Origin: Plenodomus lindquistii
Taxonomy: Eukaryota; Ascomycota; Dothideomycetes; Pleosporales; Leptosphaeriaceae
Assembly (NCBI GenBank): GCA_025504975.1
Contig: JANUWI010000005.1
Coordinates: forward strand, 806,001-870,000
DNA: 64,000 bases
Direction: 5' to 3'
Below the pieces are notes generated by a model. The model had not been told where the DNA came from. It saw only the letters and a program-made list of their open reading frames with translations, and ran no database searches. Positions 1 through 12,569 of the stretch are shown one piece after another (positions within the stretch are counted from its first letter, which is position 1; every line of letters begins with the position of its first letter). A program made the position numbers and the translations under genes.

Positions 1-2799
1 GCAAGGCAACAAGCTTCCTGCCGACATACGATTTGTAGAGGTGTCGAGCGATTCCATGTTCGATCGTTCCATTCTCACAGGTGAGATCACCGTCACTATA
101 ACATGCCATCAGCAGCTGACAACACCAGGTGAATCGGAGCCTATTGTAGCTACAGTTGAGCACACCGAAGTCAACTACCTCGAAACACAAAACATTGGAC
201 TTCAAGGAACACACTGCATTTCTGGAAGCTGTCTAGGCGTGTGCGTCGCTACTGGTGACAACACCATCTTTGGCCGCATCGCAAAGTTGACTTCGGACCC
301 CAAGACCGGCACAACGCCTTTGCAAAGAGAGATATTTCGTTTCGTTCTGATCATCGCACTTTTCATTACATGCGTTGTGGTACTCATTATTATTCTCTGG
401 TACGTCTGTGCATGGTCACGCACGACTTGCTTGTGTCTGCTTGTGCTCGAGTTGAAGTATCTCTACTCACGTGTTTCAGGGCTGCATGGCTAAGGAAGTT
501 CCATCCAACATGGATCAATGTACCTATGTTGATTGTCAGTTGTGTATCTGCCGCTGTCGCTTTCATTCCTGAGGGTCTGCCTATTGCCCTTACAACATCG
601 CTCACTATCGTTGCGAACATCATGCGCAAGAACAAGATTCTCTGCAAGTCCCTGAAGACTGTCGAGACTCTTGGATCTGTCTCTGTCATTTGTTCTGACA
701 AGACAGGAACCTTGACGAAGAACAAGATGGTCGTTACTGACATCTACGTTGCCGGCGAGGAGTACACACCTGAGGGTGCTCGCGACATGTTAAAAGTCGG
801 ACAATCTGAGAAGCCCGCTGTTACTCTCTTTGTTGATCGCGAGGAAGTCATCAACCAAGTTCGCATACTCGCCGGTCTCTGCAACTCTGGCGAGTTTGAC
901 GCAGCTACGATGAATCTCCCAATTGCCGAGAGGAAGATCAACGGCGATGCGACGGATCAAGCTGTCCTTCGCCTGTCGGAGAGCCTTGGCTCAGTATCCG
1001 ATCTTCGTCGGGAGTGGAAGAAAGTTTTTGAGATTGCTTTCAACAGCAAGAACAAATTCATGGTCCGACTCATGACGCCTGTCGGTCAGAATCCTACAAG
1101 CAACAACACGTGAGTATCTTTGCGACGACAAGATACGCATCTGCTGATACATGCAGCACACTCATGATGAAAGGCGCACCCGACATCATACTCCCTCGAT
1201 GTGACCTCCTCCTCAACGGCAAGGGTGAAGCGGTGCCACTCACCGACACTCAACGCATGCGCATCGAGAACATCAAAGACAACTGGTCCCTTCAAGGCAA
1301 ACGTGTCATTCTCCTCGCCCAAAAGCCAACCGTCGTACCCTCTTCCACCAACCACGAAAAGGAAGTTCTCATCGCCGCTCGCGAAGGCCTAACATTCGTC
1401 GGCCTCCTCGGCATCGTGGACCCCCCTCGCGATGAGATCCCAGAAGTCGTCCGCATCCTTCGCGGCGCCTCAATCCGCATCTTCATGGTCACGGGCGACT
1501 TCAAATTGACCGCCCAAGCCATCGCTGAAGAGTGCGGCATCATCTCCAACTCCGCCTTCGTCGACGACATCAGCGCGCTCGAACGCGACGGCAAAATCGG
1601 ATCAACCAAGCAGTCCATTGTCCTCAGCGGCCCCGAACTCATCACTCTCAACGAAGCAAAATGGGACCAACTCTGCCAATACCAAGAAATCGTCTTCGCG
1701 CGCACAACACCAGAGCAAAAACTCCGCATCGTCAAGGAATTCCAGGCACGCGACAACATCGTCGGCATGACCGGCGACGGCGTCAACGACGCACCATCCC
1801 TCAAAGCAGCAGACATCGGCATAGCAATGGGCAGCGGCTCCGACATTGCCATCGAAGCCGCAGACATGGTGCTCCTCGATTCCTTCGCCGCCATCGTCCA
1901 AGCAGTCATGTACGGCCGCCTCGTCTTCGACAACCTCAAAAAGACAATTGTGTATCTCCTCCCCGCAGGCAGTTTCTCGGAGCTCTGGCCCGTAGTAACG
2001 AACGTCGCGTTTGGGATTCCGCAGATCCTCTCGTCGTTCCTTATGATTATTATTTGCTGTCTTACAGACTGCGCCGGTGCGATTACCCTCGCGTACGAAA
2101 AGCCAGAGGCGGATCTTATGCTGCGTCCTCCGCGTAATCCGCGGAATGATCGTCTTGTCGACACGCGGCTCATTTTCCATGCGTACTTTTTTGTAGGCTT
2201 GTTGCAGTGCTTTTTGTCGTTTACAATGGCGTTTTGGTACATGGAGCGGAGGGGTATACCGTTTTCGGCGCTGTGGTTTAAGTTTGGCGAGTATGAGGCG
2301 CAGTACGATTCAGTGTATGTGACGGAGATTGCGAATCAGGCGTCGAGTGTGTATTTTGTTACTTTAATTGTTATGTAAGTCTTACGCCGCCTGAACTGGA
2401 CGAGGAATGTTTGACTAATTATCGGTCAAAGGCAACTTTTCAATCTCCTGGCAACGCGTACAAGGCGTTTGAGCATCTTCCAGCAGCCACCGCTGTTTAA
2501 TAAGGCGACTGAGGTAAGTCACTCTGCCTCTTCCTCTGGTATCTCAAATATCAAAACGGAGAAGATTGACGGGCGTGCAGAATTGGACTATCTTCCCTGC
2601 CATGATCTTCGCCATTGTCATCGCTTTCATCTTCAACTACATTCCCTCGCTGCAAGACACCATCGGTAGCAGGGAAATCGCAGTCGAGCATTGGTTCTTG
2701 CCCGCTGCTTTCGGTATCGGTATTTTACTCCTTGATGAAGCGAGGAAGTTCTGCGTACGCAGGTGGCCTCGTGGATTTGTTGCTAGGATTGCTTGGTAG
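1..2799 (+). CDS. P-type cation ATPase, Na,K-ATPase alpha-like (type IIC), 5' end missing
   Basis: Partial gene; the window starts inside the actuator domain. Exons read as 2-399, 480-1109, 1157-2374, 2432-2513 and 2581-2799, and the frame is kept at every GT-AG junction. Visible motifs in order: the actuator loop (SILTGE), the M4 motif PEGLP, the phosphorylation site DKTGTLT in exon 2, nucleotide-domain KGAPD, then TGD and the hinge TGDGVNDAP in exon 3, followed by M5-M10. The run AYEKPEADLMLRPPRNP and the C-terminal DEARKFCVRRWPRGF are characteristic of the Na,K/H,K-ATPase branch rather than SERCA or plasma-membrane H+ pumps. It should be an integral membrane pump forming an aspartyl-phosphate intermediate and moving alkali cations with ATP. 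Ion specificity cannot be read from the sequence. Fungal relatives are patchily distributed (family knowledge). Confidence 0.9.
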
Positions 2800-4914
2800 G
2801 CGTATCTTTACGTCTACAATCTGGTCGCGAGGTTTATAGCTTGCCAAGTTTGGGACGGAGGGTTTTTGGGCGCAAGATACCATTTCGTATGTTTTGAGAA
2901 CAGCATTTGCATGTCAAGAGACATGTAACTTCATTTCATGGCCATGATGGTTCACTTATACGAGGCTTGCGCGGGTAGCTTAGTGCAGTCGTCGAGTGTT
3001 CATTTTATCGACAATGTAATCTTGGAGACGCCACGCGGTTCACAAATAGCATCACAATGCAGCAAGACGTTTACAAAGAGACACATAACTCCCGTTGTGT
3101 GTTCTTAACACACACGATAGCTTGTCCTACCTGTCATGTGTGCAGTAGTCATCTCCTTGCTATCTATCAAGCCGGGATCTTAGCTGTTGCCCTTCATAGC
3201 GCACAAACGCAATCCAGCAGATGTGACCAGAGATGCGAATGTATATTCCATAGTGAACTAACACGTCACCAACGAGCTTTGATCAGCTGTTGTTACATTC
3301 TCGTTGTAGTACAAATCTACTAGCAGTTGAGGAAGACGTGGTGAAGCTGTCAAAAGAGACAATTTTTCAGCCAGCAGCAAGACCATACCGTACTGCAACA
3401 TAACAGCTCGCCTCCCCACATCGCATGCAATGTACCGCCGTTTCATCATACTTCAGCCGCACTATGCGCTACTTCTCTCCGCTCGTGTGGGGAAGCTTCA
3501 AGCCGACATCACACATGATCAAACGTGCTGGTGGCTAAATCACAAATGCCGGTGATTACCTGCCAGGATCCCTGGTCATGCATGCTGAACTGCATACAGC
3601 GCAATATACTCGGTCGCGTGGGAAGGAGGTTTGCGCAAGCAGGCTAAATGGCAGCTGCCCAATGCTGATGGGCGTGGACTGAAGGGGAAGAATGAACAGG
3701 GTGAGAGGGGTGGATGTAGGTTAGCGCGACCTGCTCCGGAGTGATGGGGGGAAGGCAATGGTTCCGGCAAAATTCTCCGTGTAACCTTGCTTCGACTTCA
3801 TGCATAGCTGGTTGGGGTGTTGAGAATGATATTGTAGGTGAGTATCTATAATATTGCGGAGATGTATTTGGTCTTGAGGTCGACTACGTTTCGACAGGTA
3901 TTTGACAAGCTGAATGGGACTGGCAGAGTTCTTGGCCACTACGGCTCGTGCGATGCGCGATACAGCGATTTAGCATATTCTGGATTTGAAAATGTTCGAC
4001 ATATCATCATGGATAACGGCGGTATACATTAAATGTTTGGAATTTGTCTGGAAGCTTTGGAAGACCTGGAAGTGCAAAGCGCCTCAAGGTACTGCGTTTG
4101 AGACCACGCTACCTGACGTGTTCTCATCATGGCTGAGAATATATGACGCAAGCCGATACAAATTCTTTGTGCAACTAATTGTAGCGGAAATACAATCATT
4201 TTCTTGCAATCGATCCCTGCTACTGAACTTTGAAGTAGGGATTGACTAATATCCTCACTTTCCCAAGAGCGCAAGCTAGGCTTTCACGCCTCCGTCATCC
4301 CGGCCGCAATCACGACCAACTGCACCGTCTTAACCTCATGATCAGAATCTTACAAGATAGCAGCCCGAACCAAGTTTGCTCTTCGATCAAATCGATGGGC
4401 AAGACCATCCAAGGAGCCAAGTGACTTGGATTATTACAATGTATGACCACCACGCCTCCTTCATCACCAATATACTCTGGCGGGCGGCAAAGCATATTCT
4501 CATCAGGAATTGCGGAGGTCCAATGACCGGGCTCTCTGCGATGATTCGATGCGAGACATGTTATTGCACTACGATCACGACGCAAAGACACTTCAGATGG
4601 CCAAAGGTCATCTGAAAGTCTTATATACGGTGGGTCATCAATATCGCGACCCAAGCTGTTGTGTCCAATAGCTGCAAAACTTAAATTACCCCCCATCACT
4701 CGGGCTCTCCATCGATCAGAGCCTGCCTGTGGTCCGGCAGTTGTCCTCGTGGACATACTAGATTTGACATTTCTTGGGTCAGGACAGCTGTTGGTGTTAT
4801 AAGGGATCCCGCGTATACATGGTTGTTGGTTGTTCTGCGTCTCTACTTTCATTGGAACATCCTCTCACTACTTCCTTCCATACAGTCCTTGAGTTACCTC
4901 AGACGACCTTTACG
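2800..4914. other. Intergenic stretch, no gene recognised
   Basis: About 2.1 kb between the ATPase stop and the DUF1996 gene. It should hold the ATPase 3' UTR and the DUF1996 promoter. Only scattered short frames occur, none with a recognisable domain or plausible splice partner. No tRNA or transposon end was seen. Confidence 0.6.
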
Positions 4915-6167
4915 ATGAAGTGGGCAAGCATCATCACCACTGCTGCGGCGCTCGCCCAGAATGCCGCTGCTCAGAACATGCTGCGTTTCGCGTGCTCACA
5001 ACTTGTTGTTGAGCGGACGGATCCTCTTGTCAATCCTGGCATGAAGTACACTCCCCATCTGCATCAGATTGTGGGAGGTGACTCGTTCAATGTCACCATG
5101 GACCCGGCGAATGACCCAGCCCAGCTGTCGAAGTGCACATCTTGTAGCTTCGTCCAAGACAAGTCGAACTACTGGACCGCGGTCATGTTCTTCAAAGCAA
5201 AGAACGGATCGTACATCCGTGTACCCCAGGTATACTTGACCTCTATTTCCACAATACCGCAATAAGACCCTCGACTAACATACCAAACAGATCGGCAACG
5301 GCGGACCCCAAGGCAAGCTCATCAACGACGGCGGCCTCGACGTCTACTACATCCCCTCCGGCAAAACCACCGCCTTCAAAAAGGGTTTCCGCATGCTCGC
5401 CGGCTCAGCCACCAACACCGACCCCTCCAAAGTAAAACTCGCAAACATCTGCCACCGCTGCTGGACCTCCCCCTCGGAATCCACCTTCGTCGGTGGCGCA
5501 CCCTGCTCAGGCTCCGACACCGTCGCCATCCCAAAGGACCCAAAGTGTAAACTCATCCGCCAAACCATCATCTTCCCTACCTGCTGGGACGGCAAGAATC
5601 TCGACTCGCCTGACCATCAGAGCCACGTCGCGTATGGACAGGGTAGCGGTGCCAATGGAGGCGGCGCGTGCCCGAGCACACATCCAACGAAGCTCCCCCA
5701 GGTAATGTACGAGGTGATGTGGGACGTGAACAAGTTTGCCGACAAGAGTCTATGGCCGACAGATGGCTCGGATCCATTTGTTTACTCGATGAACCTCGGG
5801 TACGTACTCCCTGCTTTCGCAATCCACCATCCCCCTTCAAAATCTGACGTTTGAGAAACAATAACTTGTTAACGAAAAACACAGTGGTCCCGCCGCCCAT
5901 GGCGACTATGTCTTCGGCTGGGAAGGCGACTCCCTCCAGAAAGCAATGGACAACAACTGCAACCTCAACACTGCGTGTCCCAAAGCTGGTCTCACGGTTC
6001 AGCAACCAGACCAGTATAATGCGTGCAAGAAGGCGCAGCAAGCTCCTGAGCCTGTCAATGGCTGTAAGTTGTTCCTCGTGTGTGGTGTTGTGGGGAGACA
6101 GACTGCTAATGCGTGAATACCAGGGCTTGCGGAAATGCCCATTGGCTCTATGGCCAGGCTGGCTTAG
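4915..6167 (+). CDS. Secreted DUF1996-domain protein
   Basis: Exons 4915-5229, 5291-5799, 5885-6063 and 6124-6167, about 348 residues. The first ATG is followed by a typical secretion signal (MKWASIITTAAALAQNAAAQ). The mature part starts with LRFACSQLVVERTDPLVNPG and contains HLHQIVGG, then FRMLAGSA, CWDGKNLDSPDHQSHVAYG and a C-terminal cysteine-containing segment. These are hallmarks of the fungal DUF1996 family, which is extracellular or wall-associated and has no established enzymatic activity. Several cysteines suggest disulfides. No WSC or carbohydrate-binding module follows the domain. The last exon is short (14 codons) and its acceptor is the least certain part of the model. Confidence 0.87.
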
Positions 6168-6714
6168 ATGTCAACGTGTTGAGTCGGAGGTGAGCGACAT
6201 CGTTTCGAGATACAGTATGATTGGTTCTTTGCCCAGCATCCATTCGTTGTTTGTAGAGAGATTTGTTGTTACAACGCCCCATTTAGATAGCCAGACTGTA
6301 TGCAAATCATGCTTGACGAAATGGCCCATCATCTCTGTGATCAAGAGCCTGCGCAGCCATAATTCTCAAACCTCAGAGGAATGAAAGCACATGTGTCTGA
6401 TGTATACACCACAGAAGTTTCTATTTGCGTGCTCACGCTATACCCAGGCGCTGATGATACAACACTATAATCTGGGTTGTATACTCCTGGACAACCAGGG
6501 AATACGTCACTGGGTTTGTAGGTTACGTCTCTTATGCGTTGGTGCTCGGAGGAGGCCACGACGCCTTTTCGTAGGAGCTCATCACGTGTACAATGAAATT
6601 CAGTAGATGTATGCCCGAGCTGTCATGATCTACGTACACGCCAGTCAACAAAGGAGATATCTACATGCCCACATCCTCCTCATCACCACCTCAAACAAAA
6701 CAACAACGACCTGT
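6168..6714. other. Intergenic, convergent 3' regions
   Basis: About 550 bp between the stops of two genes pointing at each other. It presumably contains both 3' UTRs. Nothing else is recognisable. Confidence 0.6.
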
Positions 6715-7515
6715 CTAAGCCCCCTCCGTAAGATTCCCCACATCCACACCAGAAACCCCATTCCTATCCAACAACGCCTTGAAATTCGGATTCGCGCCGG
6801 CCGAAAAATCATGCGTGATATAATTATAAACATCATGCACGGGAATCGTAGAACTCGGGGAGCTCGGCGTGGCAACTTTTCCCGCAGAGCATGCAAAGCC
6901 CAGACGCTTGCTACTAGCAGGGTCGATGCGGACGGCGCCCGAGGCGCCGGTGAAGGACGTGCAGCCTGTGCATTTGACGGTGTATTGCCAGTGTGTGGCG
7001 TTGGATTTGTTGCCGGTGGTGAGGGGCGTGTACGTTGCGCCTGCGTATTGGGCGGGGGTTGAGTGGCCGCTGGCTGTGCGTTAGGCGTGGAATCGCAATG
7101 GATGTATAGGGGACTTACGTAGCCCATCGAGATGATACGGTGGGCTTTTGGCCATTGGGGTACGCGACGGTAAGGGGATTCTTGATCATGCTGCCGCCCC
7201 ATGCTAGACCGACCCAGCCCAGCGAGTTTGGGGCTATGACTTGGAGCACGATGTCGTAGGGTTGGCCGGCTGGTACGTTTGCAGGCTGGGCGATGCGGTA
7301 GACTATGTTTGAGGAGAGAGTGGCAGCTGCCTTGGTCTCCGAGAATGTGAAGCCTGTTTCTGAATCGACGACCGTGACGGCTCGAGCTACTAGACTGTTC
7401 GACTCGGATGATGGACGTGCTATCACTGAGATACTATCAGTACGTGCTTGGATTCCGGGATAGTCTAGAGCATACCGAGCCCAGTCAGGGCTACGAGACC
7501 GAGTGTGGTGCGCAT
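6715..7515 (-). CDS. Secreted cytochrome-domain protein (AA8, cellobiose dehydrogenase cytochrome-like)
   Basis: Exons on the minus strand: 7515-7476, 7425-7119 and 7069-6715, giving about 233 residues. The start at 7515 is preferred because exon 1 (MRTTLGLVALTGL) plus the first exon-2 residues form a secretion signal ending near ARPSS. The core GWVGLAWGGSMIKNPLTV followed by SRWATGHST matches the heme b domain of cellobiose dehydrogenase. The Met in GGSM (about residue 93) is the expected axial heme ligand; the His partner lies further on and I did not place it firmly. There is no flavin dehydrogenase domain and no CBM1, so it is a stand-alone domain. Such AA8 proteins shuttle electrons or reduce iron outside the cell. 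The last intron could use an acceptor 4 nt upstream, but only the chosen one keeps the frame. Confidence 0.82.
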
Positions 7516-8960
7516 AATGGCTGTGAGCCGATGGAGTCAAGAACTGTAAAAGAGCGGAACGTAGGTAGGAGACAGAGCGTGTCAATGCGCGTATCACGGT
7601 ACTTTGAAATGCTGGAAGACGGAAAGAATGTATCACAAGCAGTCCCGAGGCGATGAGACAGCTTATTGTAGTCTGGAAGCCTCGCTAAGTGCGCACAATC
7701 TGTCCATTCCGGGTCCATCGCAAGCACCGCATCGATATACAAGCTGGTGTGCAAGATAGACCAGAATAGAACCCAGGTTAGCCTCTGCTGCCACGCGTGA
7801 CTGATTGCAAGTGACCCAAGCGTGAGTGCTGAGCCCGTGGCGGACCGTTTGGAACATGGGCCGGTCCACGGAGAAGCCTTTGATTACAATAAGAAGCACT
7901 CATGACACGCTCTTTGCTGGAGAAGCCAAGTGGTCACGGTGCAAGTCCCATTTCTGGAAGGTCTGAGACTGTGATGACACCTGCTAAGGCCGCTGAGAGG
8001 CGAGTTCTTTACCCGTACATATTGTAAATGTGAAATATAGTAATGATCAGGAAGGCAGATAGCCAATGAATTGCCACAGCTCAGCGACCGGAATTTGGAA
8101 TTATGCGCTCAGATAGTATCCCGGTAATGGAGAAGAGATGTGCTGCGACTGCTTTTGGTATATTGCTGTAGATTCAAGCAAAGGTTGAGCACGCGCCTTG
8201 GCTTGAGTGAGACTTGCACTGACACTGCACTGCTTTCTAACGCACTGCTCCAACGCTGCGTGCCTTGTTATCAGAGGCATGGTAGATAAGTTCCGAGATG
8301 TCGTCGGCGGGTATGCGTGCATGTCGTTTCGAACCCTCCCCACATTGCGGGGTGTGCATGTGGAGCTACGAAGTAGTGTGGCGTGTCATATAAAATCCTC
8401 TATGAGCCGGGTCAAATAAAATAGACGACCATGCCATGCACGTGAATGTTCATTCCTTTCAAGTCCTCCACGCCGACAACGCGATGTTCTGAAGTCAGCA
8501 CGGTTTGAAATCTGCTTGGTGCGTGGTTTTAGAATGTAATTGTATACTCTCTGCTGAGTTAAGGCCACATTCTCGTGGCTCTGTACCTTGTGGTTGTCTC
8601 CTTGTGTGGTGTGATAAAGACCTGCGCCCTTGCTTTGAGGTGTGAATCTAGTAGGTTTGAGTTCTTTCGTATGCCTCCTCGTGACAACCTCTAGGTCCTT
8701 TGTATCCTATCGCCCTGAAGCTCGGCCTGCTCGTGCACAGTCTGGACGTGCGGACGTCAATACGACTGAATCATAGTTGATGTCTTCTTCGCACTGAGTC
8801 AAGATAGTTCAACAACTTGAGCATCCGATGTACACGTCGGCCTGGGTCTGTCACGTAGCGTCGTCTGCATCGTACGGAATAGGTGGGCCGCGGGCGCAAA
8901 AGCAGCAGCCAGTTGGCTGGGTCTCCGATGTGGTAAGTTATTGACAAACTGCCCACCGTT
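7516..8960. other. Intergenic, nothing recognised
   Basis: About 1.45 kb upstream of the AA8 gene and downstream of kynurenine monooxygenase. Short frames on both strands show no domain, signal peptide or splice continuity. It presumably includes the AA8 promoter. Confidence 0.55.
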
Positions 8961-10503
8961 TCATCCCTCAGCAACCTTTTGCAGCTTCTGTGCAATGACG
9001 CAGAGCGACCTTAGAATCCCCATCTTTGCTTTCTGTGCGCCTCCTGCTCTGGCGAACCAGAACGCAGAGCCTGCTACGGAAGCGAGTGCGATTCCCACAA
9101 CACCGTTGAGTATCGTCGCCTGCCTCTGTGTTGCAAGCCGAACTTCAGAGTATCTCATGTTGCTGAATGTTACCCGCGAGTATTGCGTAGCCCAACCCAA
9201 ACCTGGTGCATAGAGATAGAGCTGTTCCTCGATCCACTTGCGCAACAGGTAGAGTGGCTTTTTGACATCTGAAGCCATCTCACGATAATTGCCCAGTGCC
9301 AAATCGTTGATCGTCTGTGCATCAGGGGTGCGCTCCTTGGTGTACTCGCTCAGAGCCTTGGACCGATCATCGGGGTACTTGTCGAGAAAGTCGAAGAGCA
9401 CGCGAACGTCTTCCAGACCGGCATTCATACCTTGGCCATAGAAAGGTACCATGGCGTGAGCGGAGTCTCCGACAATCACACCGGATTCACCGTAATGGTA
9501 TGGAGAGCATTTAATTGAGATCAGGGGTAAATGCTGGTTTGTCGTATACTGCTTGCGAAGCTCGTCCTCAGTGACGAGCTCAGGAACAACCCCGGGGAAC
9601 TTCTGGGTGAAGTACTCGACAACTTTGCCTGAGGCATCTAGTTGCTCAAACCCATCTCTTGTCAAGAAGAGCGTTGCGGTGAATGTCTTGTCCAGGTTCG
9701 GTAGCGCAATGAACATGGAATTATCCTGGGGCCAAATATGCAAGTAATTCGGAGGTATCCGAAAATCTCCGGTCGAAGAGGGCGGCACGTGGAATTGACA
9801 CCATAGCTTGTCAATGTATTCCTGTTCAAAGGACATGGGCACAAACTTCATGAGCTGATACCGTACGGCGGAATGGGCACCGTCTGCACCGATCATAAGG
9901 TCGAAGTTGATTTCAAATTCGTCGCCTTGCTGCTCGACCGACTTGGTCCGGTGTTCGAACCAGGCGACCTTTTGTTCAAAGTCCACGCCGACAAGCTTGT
10001 GGTTGAAGATGAGCTTAACATTGGGCATCGCCTCAAGGTGATTGAGAAGCGTTTTGCTAAGTTCCGTCCGATCCATGGCGAGCAAGCTCTGTCAATGTAA
10101 GTGAAAGGCCAAGGTGCTGAGTCTATGCGACCTACTCTGCCCCTAGCATCGTACTGTTGGGCTTGGCGAACATATTCGCCATTCTTTCGTACGTGAATCA
10201 TGCGACCATGCATGGGAAAAGTTTCCGCCAACACTGCATCTGCAAGGTCTGAGAGACCTGTTTTGCGCAGGGAGTGTATGCCCCGTTCCGATAGTGCGAG
10301 ATTGATAGATTTGGAAAAACTCAGTGACGTGCTGGGAGATTCTCGGATGTCTAGCACATGTTAGTCGCTATCAATGGTAGACTGCAAGCAGACACACCTG
10401 CTCGTAGCTCGTAAACCTCCACATCATGCCCTCGTACTGCAGCATATATGGCAGCCAAAGACCCTACCGGTCCAGCACCGACAATGACAACCTTTTGGGG
10501 CAT
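8961..10503 (-). CDS. bna4: Kynurenine 3-monooxygenase
   Basis: Exons 10503-10398, 10350-10136 and 10088-8961, 482 residues, a normal length for fungal enzymes. It converts L-kynurenine to 3-hydroxykynurenine with FAD, NADPH and O2, in the de novo NAD+ branch of tryptophan breakdown at the outer mitochondrial membrane. Visible features: N-terminal dinucleotide fold VIVGAGPVGS, the DG motif GADGAHSAVR, the GD motif VGDSAHAMVPFYGQGMNAG, and a C-terminal hydrophobic segment (GVVGIALASVAGSAFWFA) expected to anchor it in the membrane. Exon 3 joins in frame as R-SLLAMDRTEL. It is divergent from methionine aminopeptidase across about 700 bp. Confidence 0.95.
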
Positions 10504-11204
10504 GGTGGTGATTGGTCAAGTTGGAATGCCGATGAGTAATGGCGGATGAACCGGGTCCGTCGAAGCAAAAATTGGATTTCTCTGAGGAGCGAGCAAGCCT
10601 ATCTATATGCGTCCATTGAAATTGGCCCCAGTTGAAGTGGTGACACATCATATTATTAGGAGTAGGAAAAACGCCGATGAGATGGCGAGATCTAGACGGA
10701 GAAGATGATGCACGTCGAGGCCGCGACGGGGAAGGCGCCGGCTGACCGCCCGCTAACGTCAGTTGGCCGACGCGAAGAGGCTGTTTTGCTCAACGCGCTG
10801 CTGCGCTTCTCACTTGAAGTTGCAGTAGACACTCCAACACGTACGGGAGGATGCCGAAAGACACAGCTGGGTGCTCTACAGTCTGCTCAGAGCTGGATGT
10901 CAGGTTGCACCATCTAGTCGTTAGCTTCTCGCTGTACACGGTAGTATTGTTCTACTAGCGGCTAGGGTTTGTGTGGCGTGTGCGTCAAAAGATATCCGTA
11001 GTCCTTGCACGCAACTCCGAATTGAAGCTGCGGCGTTGGCTGTGTCGCGAACAAAATCGGTGGCCACAAAAAGGTTTGCGCGGAGTGCGGCGTTTATCTT
11101 GCAGGGTCATCACACGTGCTATAAATGCTCGACTGCGTGTACATAGCGAATATCACCATCACTTCCGCATAACCTCCAAAACCCCCCACCCATCTGCGCG
11201 CACA
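10504..11204. other. Divergent promoter region (bna4 / MAP1)
   Basis: About 700 bp between two divergent start codons; it must carry both promoters. A short plus-strand frame near 10.7-10.9 kb has no recognisable domain. No clear TATA element was seen. Confidence 0.5.
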
Positions 11205-12569
11205 ATGGCCACCGACACCCCGCGCAAGTGCTCGGGCAACGACTGCGACAATGACGCTGGCTCGCTGCAATGCCCCAACTGCCAGAAGCTAGGCAAGGAG
11301 AGCTATTTCTGCTCGCAAGATTGCTTCAAGCGCAACTGGGTGAATAGAGATGGTTGCTGTGAACGGTTTCAACACGGCTAACAAACCCGCAGAGCGAGCA
11401 CAAAAAACAACACAAGTCACAAAGTAGTATTCTCCAAAGCATATTCACGCCCAAAGTAGTTTCTTACCCGGATCCAGCAACGGGTCACTTCAACCCGTTT
11501 CCTACTTTCCCATACACCGGCGCCCTACGACCCGTATACCCGCTATCCCCACGACGAGAAGTACCCAAGAACATCAAGCTTCCCGATTACGCCAAAGATG
11601 GCATACCGCGCTCCGAACAGGTATTTGTCAACAGGAACAAGATCGCGATATTGAACAAGGAGGAGCAGGAGGGCATGCGCAAGGTGTGTCGGCTGGGACG
11701 AGAGGTGCTAGACATTGCAGCGCGAGCTGCGAAACCCGGCGTCACGACCGACTACATCGACGAGGTCGTACACAAGGCATGCATGGAGCGCAATGTGAGT
11801 GGACGGACGTTTGTCCTGGGTTATGCATCAGGCTAACACCGACCGCACAGTCATACCCATCACCCTTAAACTACTGCCACTTCCCCAAATCCGTATGTAC
11901 CTCGCTCAACGAAGTCATCTGCCACGGCATTCCCGATCAACGCGTTCTGCAAGACGGCGACATCCTCAACATTGACGTAACTCTCTACCACAACGGCTTC
12001 CATGGCGACCTGAACGAGACATACTACATCGGAGACAAAGCACTGGCCAACCCAGATGCAGTACGTGTGACGGAGACATCACGAGAGTGCTTGGAAAAGG
12101 CCATCGAAATTGTAAAGCCGGGTACCCTCTTCCGCGAATACGGCAACGTGATTGAGAAGCACGCGAAGAGCAAGAATTGCAGTGTCATCAGGACGTACTG
12201 TGGGCATGGCATCAACCAGCTATTTCATTGCGCGCCAAACGTTCCTCACTACGCGAAGAATAAGGCGATTGGACAAGCGAAGCCAGGCATGTGCTTTACC
12301 ATCGAGCCCATGATCAGTGTCGGCACACACAGGGACAAGACATGGCCAGACGACTGGACGAGTGTTACCCAGGATGGCTCTCTGACCGCGCAATTCGGTA
12401 TGTATCCTTGAAGCATCATCTCAAAGCCTAGCTAACTTGTGATGCAGAACACACCCTCCTTGTGACAGAGGATGGTGTTGAAGTATTGACAGCGCGGTTA
12501 CCAGACTCGCCCGGTGGGCCAGTAGCCATGCCTACACCAGCAAATGGAGAAGTTACTGCAGCTGCATAA
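11205..12569 (+). CDS. map1: Methionine aminopeptidase 1
   Basis: Exons 11205-11339, 11393-11794, 11851-12397 and 12448-12569, 401 residues. It removes the initiator Met cotranslationally in the cytosol. Exon 1 encodes the N-terminal MYND-like zinc finger (CSGNDCDNDAG...CPNC...YFCSQDCFKRNW), the ribosome-associating module that marks type 1 eukaryotic enzymes. The pita-bread catalytic domain shows the five metal ligands: two Asp in NIDVTLYHNGFHGDLNETYY, His in CGHGINQLFH, Glu in FTIEPMIS, and the final Glu in AQFEHTLLVTEDG. That last Glu codon is split by intron 3, which supports the splice choice. Confidence 0.95.

Noticed and set aside
1292..2242. 316-codon minus-strand frame
   Set aside because: Antisense shadow of the ATPase catalytic exon.
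2960..3010. A-box-like TAGCTTAGTG
   Set aside because: No matching T-arm or acceptor stem follows.
4310..4852. 180-codon minus-strand frame upstream of the DUF1996 gene
   Set aside because: No domain, signal or conserved-looking segment; it lies in the probable promoter.
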